Translations under genes and position numbers: made by a program
Shown: in pieces, positions 1-5,693 of the stretch
How positions within the stretch are numbered: position 1 is the stretch's first letter
Layout of the letters: each line of letters starts with the position of its first letter
Notes under the pieces: generated by a model
The model's input: the letters and a program-made list of their open reading frames with translations, nothing else
Told to the model about the DNA's origin: nothing
Databases searched by the model: none
Assembly: GCA_020444765.1 (NCBI GenBank)
Contig: JAGRHW010000221.1
Span: 1-6,124, forward strand
DNA length: 6,124 nt
Reading direction: 5' to 3'
Origin: Gammaproteobacteria bacterium
GTDB taxonomy: Bacteria; Pseudomonadota; Gammaproteobacteria; Granulosicoccales; Granulosicoccaceae

Positions 1-46
1 CCTCGATACGACCATAAGCCGAACGCAAACCTTCAACTGTCAGCAT
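1..46 (-). CDS. livF: LivF-type ABC transporter ATPase, N-terminal fragment (cut by window edge)
   Basis: Only the first 15 codons are inside the window, reading MLTVEGLRSAYGRIE. This matches the opening strand of the LivF ATPase of branched-chain-amino-acid-type importers, where a short 'L-x-V-x-x-L-x-x-x-Y-G' segment precedes the Walker A motif. The Walker A motif itself lies beyond the left edge. The ATG at 44-46 is preceded by a strong GGAGGA ribosome-binding site inside the livG coding end. The gene overlaps the livG stop by 14 bases, as is usual for translationally coupled livG-livF pairs. LivF would pair with LivG to energise the importer at the inner face of the membrane. The identification rests on the short N-terminus plus gene order, so the position in the operon is the stronger evidence. 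Confidence 0.8.
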   Translation of the reverse strand, partial: MLTVEGLRSAYGRIE

Positions 47-818
47 CGCTGTTCTCCTCCTCGGCATTGCCCAGATAGGCCGCGATTACGGCCGGATCTT
101 TCGACACCACGCCGGGCGCGCCCTCGGCGATTTTTTCGCCATGATCGAGCACCACGATGTGGTTGGAGATACGCATGACCATTTTCATATCGTGTTCGAC
201 CAGCAGAATGGCGATCCCGGAGGCCGCCAGTTCGGCGATCAACTCGTCGATTTCCTCGGTCTCGACCGCGTTGCAACCGGCAGCCGGTTCATCCAGCAGC
301 AGCACCTGCGGGTTCATCGCCAGGGCCCGGGCGATCTCCAGACGCTTGAGCGCGCCATAGGACAGATTACCCGCTTCCTGTTCGGCGGCCTTGTCGAGGC
401 GCACGCGCTTGAGATGTTGCCAGGCGCCTTCGCGAGCCTTGGCGGCACGCTGGCGCGACGATGGCAGGCTGAGCAGATCGGCCCACACCGAACCGCGCTC
501 CTGCAGGTGATAACCGGTGATGACATTTTCCAGCACCGTCATTTCCTGAAAGATCTGCAGGTTCTGGAACGTGCGCGTCAAACCCATGGCCGCCAGACGG
601 TGCGGCGCTGCGCCGGTTACCTCGCGCTCTTTCAGCACGACCTTGCCCTGGAGCGGCTGGTAAACACCGGAGATCATATTGAACAGCGTGGTTTTGCCTG
701 CGCCATTCGGCCCGATCACCGAAACGATCTCGCCCGGCTCGACCTTGAAACCCACATCATGAACAGCCCGCACGCCGCCGAAGCTGATGCCCAGGCCGGA
801 AACTTCCAGCAAGCTCAT
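33..818 (-). CDS. livG: LivG-type ABC transporter ATP-binding protein
   Basis: This 261-residue protein is a complete ABC ATPase of the LivG type, a usual length for the family. The Walker A motif GPNGAGKT is at residues 36-43, the Q-loop glutamine is in TFQN near 85, and the signature LSYGA is at 152-156. Walker B VLLLDEP is at 172-178 and the H-loop histidine is in EHD at 208-210. The segment RTFQNLQIF followed by MTVLENV is typical of LivG. The D-loop region reads AAGCNAVET, where AAGLNPxET is more usual; this is a conservative oddity unlikely to abolish activity. The protein binds ATP on the cytoplasmic face and should form a heterodimer with LivF beneath LivH and LivM. Its ATG at 816-818 overlaps the livM stop in an ATGA arrangement, with GGGAGGGGAG just upstream. 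The tail after about residue 250 is acidic (NAEEENSDADS). Confidence 0.96.
   Translation of the reverse strand: MSLLEVSGLGISFGGVRAVHDVGFKVEPGEIVSVIGPNGAGKTTLFNMISGVYQPLQGKVVLKEREVTGAAPHRLAAMGLTRTFQNLQIFQEMTVLENVITGYHLQERGSVWADLLSLPSSRQRAAKAREGAWQHLKRVRLDKAAEQEAGNLSYGALKRLEIARALAMNPQVLLLDEPAAGCNAVETEEIDELIAELAASGIAILLVEHDMKMVMRISNHIVVLDHGEKIAEGAPGVVSKDPAVIAAYLGNAEEENSDADS
55..60 (-). promoter_or_regulatory. Ribosome-binding site of livF, inside livG
   Basis: On the minus strand GGAGGA lies 8 bases upstream of the ATG at 44-46, within the last codons of livG. It fixes the livF start and implies that livF translation is coupled to livG termination. Confidence 0.7.
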
Positions 819-1771
819 TCTCCCCTCCCTTGCAGTTTTGCTGCAATCGACGGCAACAGGCCTCGCGGCAGGAAGATCATCACTATAACCATGACCGCGC
901 CGAGGACCAGCTGTTCATACTCGGCAAATACGGTCAGTACCTGCGGCAGCAAGGTCAGAATGACCGCGCCGAAGCTCGCGCCCAGCACCGAACCGACACC
1001 GCCCAGCACCGCCATGGTGACCATCTCGATGGAGTGCATAAAACCGGCGACATCCGGCGTGATAAAACCGTTTTGCAAGGCCAGCAGCGAACCGGCGACC
1101 GAGGCATAGACCGCGGAAATCACAAAGGCCTGCAACTTGACCCGCGCGACATCCACACCCACCGTGCTGGCGGCTACTTCCGATCCGTGTAATGCACGCA
1201 TGGCCCTGCCCGTCGGGCTGTTAAAGAGATTCAGCGCCAGCCACACGCCGAGCACAAAAACCACCGCGCTGGCGATATACCAGAACTCGCCATTGGAAAG
1301 TTTCCAGCCCATCTCACGCAGCCAGGCGCGTAAGCCCAGTTTGGTTACCGACATACCATCCGGCCCGCTGGTCAGGGCACGCTCATTATTGAGCACCATC
1401 GACACCAGTATGCCGAAGCCGAGTGTCGCCACCGCCAGGTAATAGCCCTTCAGGCGCAGGATCGGCCGCCCGATCAGCACCGCCATCACGGCCGACACCA
1501 AGGCCCCGAGCAACACCGCGAAAGCCGGATGCAAACCCAGATGCGGCGGCGCCAGCGCGCAGGAATAGGCGCCGATCCCGGCAAAGCCGGCATGGCCCAG
1601 GCTGATCTGCCCGGCATAGCCGATCAATATGACAAGCCCGACCACGGCCAGCGCGTTAACGAAAATCAGCGCCCCGACGCGGTAGTAATAACCCGAAGGA
1701 AAGAAAATCGGCAGCAGCGCGATAAACGCGATCAGGATCGCCAGTTGTAACCATTTTTTCTTCGCCGTCAT
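815..1771 (-). CDS. livM: LivM-type ABC transporter permease
   Basis: This 318-residue membrane protein of the branched-chain-amino-acid permease family has eight or more hydrophobic segments by eye. Family hallmarks are visible in order: GQISLGHAGFAGIGAY at 54-69, the LRLKGYYLAVATLGFG block at 105-120, and TSGPDGM at 134-140. They are followed by a cytoplasmic EAA-like coupling loop at about 192-212 (RALHGSEVAASTVGVDVARV) and GGVGSVLGA near 257-265. It would form half of the membrane channel with LivH and dock onto LivG/LivF through the EAA-like loop. The start ATG at 1769-1771 lies only three bases after the livH stop, with a GGAGAGG ribosome-binding site overlapping the livH end. The stop overlaps livG by four bases. 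This spacing indicates one polycistronic message. The substrate cannot be read from the permease. Confidence 0.96.
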   Translation of the reverse strand: MTAKKKWLQLAILIAFIALLPIFFPSGYYYRVGALIFVNALAVVGLVILIGYAGQISLGHAGFAGIGAYSCALAPPHLGLHPAFAVLLGALVSAVMAVLIGRPILRLKGYYLAVATLGFGILVSMVLNNERALTSGPDGMSVTKLGLRAWLREMGWKLSNGEFWYIASAVVFVLGVWLALNLFNSPTGRAMRALHGSEVAASTVGVDVARVKLQAFVISAVYASVAGSLLALQNGFITPDVAGFMHSIEMVTMAVLGGVGSVLGASFGAVILTLLPQVLTVFAEYEQLVLGAVMVIVMIFLPRGLLPSIAAKLQGRGE

Positions 1772-1774
1772 GAC

Positions 1775-2646
1775 TTAAACCCTCTCCGTGGCCTTGGCGC
1801 CGAAGAGCCCTTGCGGCATCACGAACAACACGCCGAGTATGACGACAAAGGCCACCGCATCCTTGTATTGCGAGGACAGATAACCCGCGGTCAGCGCTTC
1901 CAGCAGGCCGAGCAGCAAACCGCCAACCAGCGCCCCTTTGGGGTTACCCATGCCACCGAGCATGGCCGCGGCAAAGCCTTTTAGCGCAAGCCCGACACCG
2001 ACGTCGTAACCGACCAGGGTGATCGGCGTCACCAGTACACCGGCCAGCGCACCTATGCCCGCGGACAAGGCGAAAGACAGCGTCATCACATAATTGGTAT
2101 TGATGCCCACCAGTTGTGCGGCCAGACGATTATTGGAGGTCGCCAGCACGCTCTTGCCGGTCAGAGTTTTGGTAAACAACACCCAAAGCCCGACAAACAC
2201 CGCCAAAGCGCCGCCGATCACCCAGACACTCTGCGGCAGTAGAGTCGCGCCGAGTAAGTGGATAGGATCGTCGCCGAAAAAGCCGGGAAGCGATGCAGCT
2301 GCTTGTCAAATACAAGCTGTGCCGCGCCGCGAATGAGTATCGAGGCGCCGATCGTGATAATGATCAGCGACACCACCGGGGCGCCACGCGCCGGCTCGAT
2401 GGCGAATTTATTCAATGCAACCCCGATCGCTGCGGTAATCACAATAGCGCTGAGCGCCGCCAGCGGCAAAGGCAGGCCGGCCTCGAAGGTAAATACGGTG
2501 ATCATGCCGCCAAGCATGACGAATTCGCCCTGGGCGAAATTCACCACATCCGAGGCATTATAGATAATGGTAAAACCAAGAGCGACCAGCGCATACACGG
2601 CACCGACGGTCACCCCCGAAAAGAGAAATTGCATCAAGGCGTCCAT
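1775..2646 (-). pseudogene. livH: LivH-type ABC transporter permease, interrupted by a one-base frameshift
   Basis: The N-terminal half (2646 down to about 2278) reads as LivH: MDALMQFLFSGVTVGAVYAL, then the hallmark NFAQGEFVMLGG near residues 36-47 and EPARGAP near 84-90. After residue 123 the frame drifts into nonsense and stops at 2218-2220. The rest of LivH continues in the adjacent frame down to the TAA at 1775-1777. It includes the EAA-like loop (NNRLAAQLVGINTNYV), GGMGNPKGALVGG and a C-terminal membrane segment. Adding one T to the minus-strand run of five T at 2277-2281 restores FFGDDPIHLLGATLLPQSVW and gives a protein of about 290 residues, the normal family length. Both halves are otherwise intact, so the lesion is either a homopolymer sequencing error or a very recent mutation. 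The start ATG (2644-2646) has GGGAG upstream. Function, if intact, is as membrane partner of LivM. Confidence 0.9.
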
Positions 2647-2679
2647 GGACGTCTCCCAAGAGGCAGTGGCTACGGGTGG

Positions 2680-2709
2680 AAAAACAGGGCCGTGAAAGCA
2701 TCACGGCCC
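2680..2709 (-). terminator. Intrinsic terminator or attenuator between livK and livH
   Basis: On the minus strand a perfect 9-base-pair stem (GGGCCGTGA / TCACGGCCC) closes a five-base loop (TGCTT). It is followed after two bases by five T, the layout of a Rho-independent terminator. It lies 20 bases downstream of the livK stop and about 40 bases before the livH start. Since livHMGF follow in the same direction with no obvious new promoter, partial termination or 3'-end protection of the livK message is more likely than a full stop. That would give an excess of binding protein over membrane components, as is common for ABC importers. Confidence 0.75.
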
Positions 2710-2729
2710 ACCAGTGGCTGACAGCCGTC

Positions 2730-3869
2730 TTAGTCGATCGAGGTCCAGCCGCCGTCTTTGATTTCCAGCATACGGAAAGCCGACAGATCCAGCCCCAGAT
2801 GATCGTCCGGGCTGAAGGTGTAGGTACCGGTAGTGCCAACCAGTCCAGACGTTGCCTCAAGTGCGTCGCGGATCGCTTCCGGCTCGGCTTTACCGGCGCG
2901 CTTGATCGCATCGGTCATCAGGCTGAAGGCATCGTGCGCATAGCCGCCAAAGGTCGAAACCTTCTGCTGGTATTTTTTCTCAAACTCGGCCTTGTAGCTC
3001 GTGACCACCGCTTTCTGCGGATCGTTATCGGCAAGAATATCGGCAATCAGCAGCGCAGTGCCCGGCAGACGCACACCCTCGGCACTGTCACCACCGACCA
3101 GTTCGATAAAGCCGTCCGATGCAACCCCGTGACTCTGATACAAAGGCACCTCTATACCCAGCTGAGCGAAGTTGCGCGTTACAATAGCTGGCCCCTGACC
3201 AAAACCCGGGTTGAGCACGGCCTGTACGCCTTGGGTTGATTTTATCTTGGTCAGCTGCGGGGTCATATCCGCGTCCTGCGGTCCGTAGGTTTCATCGGCG
3301 AGAATTTCGATACCGTAGTTACCGACCACCTCTTTGCATTGCGCCTGCATCGACGCACCAAAACCGTCGGTACCGGAAATCATGCCGATACCCTTGATCT
3401 CGTTGCGTTGCATGTTTTCAAAGATCTTTTCACAGGCCATGCGATCGGTGTGTGGTGTTTTGAAGACATTTTCGCGAACCGGATCGATGATGCTGATCGC
3501 GCCCGCGAGCGAGATGAACGGAATGCCTTCGTCCTGAGCCACATCGATAATCGACATGGTGGTACCGGTAGTGGAACCGCCGATAATAGCAACGACTTCA
3601 TCGTCCTCGACCAGACGTGTGGCAAAGGTGCGCGCCTTGTTCGGATCGCCGCCATCGTCATAGAGAACCAGTTCGATCTCTTCGCCGTTGATACCGCCGG
3701 CGGCGTTGAGGTGTTCGACCAGCATTTCCAGCGTTTTGGCTTCCGGGTCGCCGAGAAAAGCGGCCGGGCCGGATGCGGACAGACTGGCACCCAGCTTGAT
3801 TTCAGCCTGGGCGGTCGCCGTCAGGCCCAAAGCCAACAACGTGGCTAGCGCAGTAGTGGTTAATTTCAT
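2730..3869 (-). CDS. livK: Periplasmic substrate-binding protein of a Liv-type ABC importer
   Basis: This 379-residue protein belongs to the type I periplasmic binding family (Peripla_BP_6, Leu/Ile/Val-binding fold). It starts with a Sec signal peptide: a lysine at position 2, a hydrophobic core at about 5-18, and a probable cleavage site after AQA at residue 22. There is no lipobox cysteine. The mature protein opens with EIKLGASLSASGPAAFLGDP, the usual first strand, followed by LNAAGGINGEEIELVLYDD at about 54-72. The first-lobe ligand loop GGSTTGTTMS is at 97-106, then FKTPHTDRMACEKIF near 136-150 and GTDGFG at 166-171. YGPQDADMTPQLTKIK near 195-210 is also typical. It would capture the solute in the periplasm and deliver it to LivHM. 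Placement behind paaN suggests an aromatic acid such as phenylacetate; this is inference. The ATG is preceded by AAAGGGGGGA, and the gene shares the strand with paaN across a 64-base gap. Confidence 0.93.
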   Translation of the reverse strand: MKLTTTALATLLALGLTATAQAEIKLGASLSASGPAAFLGDPEAKTLEMLVEHLNAAGGINGEEIELVLYDDGGDPNKARTFATRLVEDDEVVAIIGGSTTGTTMSIIDVAQDEGIPFISLAGAISIIDPVRENVFKTPHTDRMACEKIFENMQRNEIKGIGMISGTDGFGASMQAQCKEVVGNYGIEILADETYGPQDADMTPQLTKIKSTQGVQAVLNPGFGQGPAIVTRNFAQLGIEVPLYQSHGVASDGFIELVGGDSAEGVRLPGTALLIADILADNDPQKAVVTSYKAEFEKKYQQKVSTFGGYAHDAFSLMTDAIKRAGKAEPEAIRDALEATSGLVGTTGTYTFSPDDHLGLDLSAFRMLEIKDGGWTSID

Positions 3870-3904
3870 GGATAATCCCCCCTTTGGTTTCTTTAATGTT
3901 ATCC
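3870..3904 (-). promoter_or_regulatory. livK leader: ribosome-binding site framed by a short inverted repeat
   Basis: On the minus strand GGATAA (3904-3899) and TTATCC (3875-3870) can pair as a 6-bp stem whose 23-base loop contains the AAAGGGGGG ribosome-binding site. The second arm directly abuts the livK ATG. A weak stem this close to the start could modulate initiation, or it may be chance. I see no convincing promoter in the 64 bases between paaN and livK. Confidence 0.3.
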
Positions 3905-3923
3905 AGTTAGACCAGGAACCGGC

Positions 3924-3943
3924 CGACGACTGTTCAGTCGCCG
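3924..3943 (-). other. Hairpin over the paaN stop codon
   Basis: In the minus-strand transcript an 8-bp stem, including one G-U pair, closes a GAAC tetraloop; the loop and stem overlap the paaN TGA (3934-3936). No T-run follows, so it is not a good intrinsic terminator. It may be a processing or stability element between paaN and livK, or merely a by-product of GC-rich coding sequence. Confidence 0.35.
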
Positions 3944-5586
3944 CCGGGCCAGCGAATCATGACTCGCCGAAAACGCGATGCCACGAAAGCGGTATCCGTC
4001 AGGCTGGCATTCCCTGCTGGGTTAGCCCCCGTGACGTGAAAATCGGAAAATGCAGCCGACTGGTTGACGTAAATATTGCCAGTCAGGTTTATTGAAAGAT
4101 TGACCCCCGCACGCACGAATGCCTTGCTCGCTGCTTCAATCAGGGCGCTGTCCGTGGCATAGAGCGCAGCGGTAATCGCCCCTTTCTGCGCAGCCAGGCC
4201 AGAAGCTTTTTCGATGGCTTCGGCGGCGTCCTCGCAGGGCACGACAAAAGCAATCGGGCCGAAGCACTCGTTGGCCTGCGTGTCAGAGTTGGCATTATCA
4301 AGCTTGACCAGCAAGGGCGTGGCCGAAAGTCCGGCACCGGTTTCACCGCTGTCGCGGACAATTTGCCCGGCCGCACGCGACTGCTCGACACGCTCGATAA
4401 TCGCCGGATTGACGATCGCTCCGCAAACACCGGCAGCCCGGTCGGCATCACCGAGCAGGCGATCGATCGCCGTGACGATGCCGTCGACCACGGCGTCGAG
4501 ATCCTTGAAACCCTCATCGGTTTCTATACCCTGCTTCGGCAGATAAAGGTTCTGCGGCGAGGTGCACATCTGCCCGGAATACAAGGACAGGGAAAACGCC
4601 AGGTTCGCACACATGCCTTTGAAATCATCCGTGGCGGTGATCACCACCGAGTTGACCCCGGTTTCCTCGCTGAAGAGCTGCGCCTGGCTTGCATTAGCCC
4701 GCAACCAGTCGCCAAAAGCGGACGATCCTGTATAGTCGATCAGCTTGACCGCAGGCGCCTGCGCCAGGGTTTTTGTAAGCTCTGCGCCCGGCTCATCGGC
4801 CGCCAGCAGAACCGCATCGGCCGGCAGACCGGCTTCTTCCAGCACCTCGCGCATCACCCTGACAGTCAGCGCCAACGGCAGAATCGCCTTGGGGTGCGGC
4901 TTGACGATAACTGCATTACCTGTCGCCAGGCTTGCAAAAATACCCGGATAACTGTTCCAGGTTGGAAAGGTATTGCAGGCAATAGCAAGACTGACACCCT
5001 GCGGCACGATCTCCCAGCGTTTTTCCAGCACGATCGGCGCATGTTTGCCCTGGGGTTTTTCCCAACGCGCGCTGCGCGCGGAAAAGGTCATTTCCGCATA
5101 GGCTGCGGCAACGGCTTCGAGGCCCCGGTCCTGGGCATGCGGACCGCCGGCCTGAAAAGCCATCGGAAAAGCCTGTCCGGTGGTATGCATGGTGGCATGC
5201 GCCAGCAGAAAACTTTGCTCATTGAGGCGCTGCAGAGCTTCGAGTAACACACCGACGCGCGTTTCAGGCGAAGCCTCCGCCCAGCCCGACGCCGCAGCAT
5301 CAGAGGCGGCAAGTAATTCATCAGCGGAGGCCGACGGATAGCTAACGCCAAGCTCCAGGCCCCAGGGCGAATTTTCCTGCCCGACATGACACGATGCCGG
5401 ATGGCCCGGCAGTTCAAAGGCCTGCCCCAGCAAGGCGTTGAAATCGTCCTGCCCTTTGTCCTTGGCGTTTTCGCCGTAAAATCTGGCGGAAGGAATTTCA
5501 GGGAAAGGCGTCCAGAACTCACGCGTCTTCAGCGCCTCCACGGCCTGTTCGAGCAATTCCCGATGGCGATCGAAAAACGTCGTCAT
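3934..5586 (-). CDS. paaN: PaaN-type aldehyde dehydrogenase of phenylacetate degradation (stand-alone)
   Basis: This 550-residue protein belongs to the NAD(P)-dependent aldehyde dehydrogenase superfamily. Its length and N-terminus (FFDRHRELLEQAVEALKTREFWTPFPE) fit the roughly 550-residue PaaN group of phenylacetate clusters. Visible motifs in order: cofactor-binding KPHP near 229-232, the Rossmann-loop element TGSSAFG at 286-292, and the catalytic glutamate region FSEETGVNS at about 305-313. They are followed by the nucleophilic cysteine in SGQMCTS (Cys341) and the ECFGPI motif at 440-445. The expected role is oxidation of the open-chain CoA semialdehyde (3-oxo-5,6-dehydrosuberyl-CoA semialdehyde) to its acid. 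The MaoC-like hydratase domain that PaaZ carries at its C-terminus is absent. ATG at 5584-5586 has AGGGGG upstream. The gene is first of the leftward operon and divergent from paaG. The exact substrate is inferred from family and neighbours. Confidence 0.9.
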   Translation of the reverse strand: MTTFFDRHRELLEQAVEALKTREFWTPFPEIPSARFYGENAKDKGQDDFNALLGQAFELPGHPASCHVGQENSPWGLELGVSYPSASADELLAASDAAASGWAEASPETRVGVLLEALQRLNEQSFLLAHATMHTTGQAFPMAFQAGGPHAQDRGLEAVAAAYAEMTFSARSARWEKPQGKHAPIVLEKRWEIVPQGVSLAIACNTFPTWNSYPGIFASLATGNAVIVKPHPKAILPLALTVRVMREVLEEAGLPADAVLLAADEPGAELTKTLAQAPAVKLIDYTGSSAFGDWLRANASQAQLFSEETGVNSVVITATDDFKGMCANLAFSLSLYSGQMCTSPQNLYLPKQGIETDEGFKDLDAVVDGIVTAIDRLLGDADRAAGVCGAIVNPAIIERVEQSRAAGQIVRDSGETGAGLSATPLLVKLDNANSDTQANECFGPIAFVVPCEDAAEAIEKASGLAAQKGAITAALYATDSALIEAASKAFVRAGVNLSINLTGNIYVNQSAAFSDFHVTGANPAGNASLTDTAFVASRFRRVMIRWPGGD

Positions 5587-5615
5587 ATTTCCCCCTCGTG
5601 GCGTTTATTTGCCAG

Positions 5616-5646
5616 ATATTATTGACCGACCGGACGGTTTATGCAA
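5616..5646 (-). promoter_or_regulatory. Candidate promoter for the paaN-liv operon
   Basis: On the minus strand TTGCAT (5646-5641) could serve as -35 and TAATAT (5621-5616) as -10, matching the sigma70 consensus at 3 and 4 of 6 positions. The spacing is a rather long 19 bases. The palindrome at 5625-5638 falls entirely in the spacer, a classic place for repressor binding. The prediction is by eye only. Confidence 0.35.
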
Positions 5647-5650
5647 CAGT
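5622..5650 (+). promoter_or_regulatory. Candidate promoter for paaG
   Basis: TTGACC at 5622-5627 matches the -35 consensus at 5 of 6 positions. At 17-base spacing the -10 would be AACAGT (5645-5650), which is poor at 3 of 6. The palindrome at 5625-5638 overlaps the -35 element, so a bound repressor would block it. Support is weak on the -10 side. Confidence 0.3.
5625..5638. promoter_or_regulatory. 14-base near-palindrome, candidate PaaR/TetR-type operator
   Basis: ACCGACCGGACGGT is an inverted repeat in which 6 of 7 base pairs match; only the A/A pair at the fifth position breaks symmetry. It sits near the middle of the paaN-paaG divergent region, overlapping candidate promoter elements for both directions. 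ACCGACCG...CGGT-type palindromes are familiar as sites for TetR-family regulators of acyl-CoA and phenylacetyl-CoA catabolism, including PaaR of Burkholderia-type bacteria. The assignment to PaaR is inference, since no regulator gene is in the window. Confidence 0.6.
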
Positions 5651-5677
5651 TTGTTTAATTCGCCGACGAGGCTGATC

Positions 5678-5685
5678 AGGAGGAG
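5678..5685 (+). promoter_or_regulatory. Ribosome-binding site of paaG
   Basis: AGGAGGAG lies 8 bases before the ATG at 5694-5696. It is a near-ideal Shine-Dalgarno sequence that fixes this start and suggests strong translation. Confidence 0.8.
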
Positions 5686-5693
5686 AAAAACAA

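Noticed and set aside
152..156. LivG signature LSYGA instead of LSYGQ (protein residues 152-156), considered as an inactivating change
   Set aside because: Alanine at this position is, as far as I recall, common in LivG-type ATPases, and all other nucleotide-binding motifs are intact.
141..1109. Plus-strand open frame of 322 codons antisense to livG and livM
   Set aside because: It runs across two well-supported conserved genes and their junction. Its translation is rich in Arg, Gln and His with no recognisable domain, as expected of an antisense shadow in GC-rich DNA.
1775..2221. A separate 148-residue permease gene starting at a GTG
   Set aside because: It begins mid-way through the LivH fold with no sign of its own start. 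One added base joins it to the upstream half, so it is the C-terminal part of a frameshifted livH.
2664..2719. Direct repeat CAGTGGCT at 2664-2671 and 2712-2719 flanking the terminator hairpin
   Set aside because: Eight bases is short enough to occur by chance, and no mobile element or insertion lies between the copies.
4363..5247. Plus-strand open frame of 294 codons antisense to paaN
   Set aside because: It lies wholly within the paaN gene, has a low-complexity Arg/Gln-rich composition, and shows no family motifs. The aldehyde dehydrogenase on the other strand explains the region.
5594..5671. Inverted repeat CCTCGT / ACGAGG across the paaN-paaG region
   Set aside because: Six-base arms more than 60 bases apart are not significant, and the left arm overlaps the paaN ribosome-binding site.
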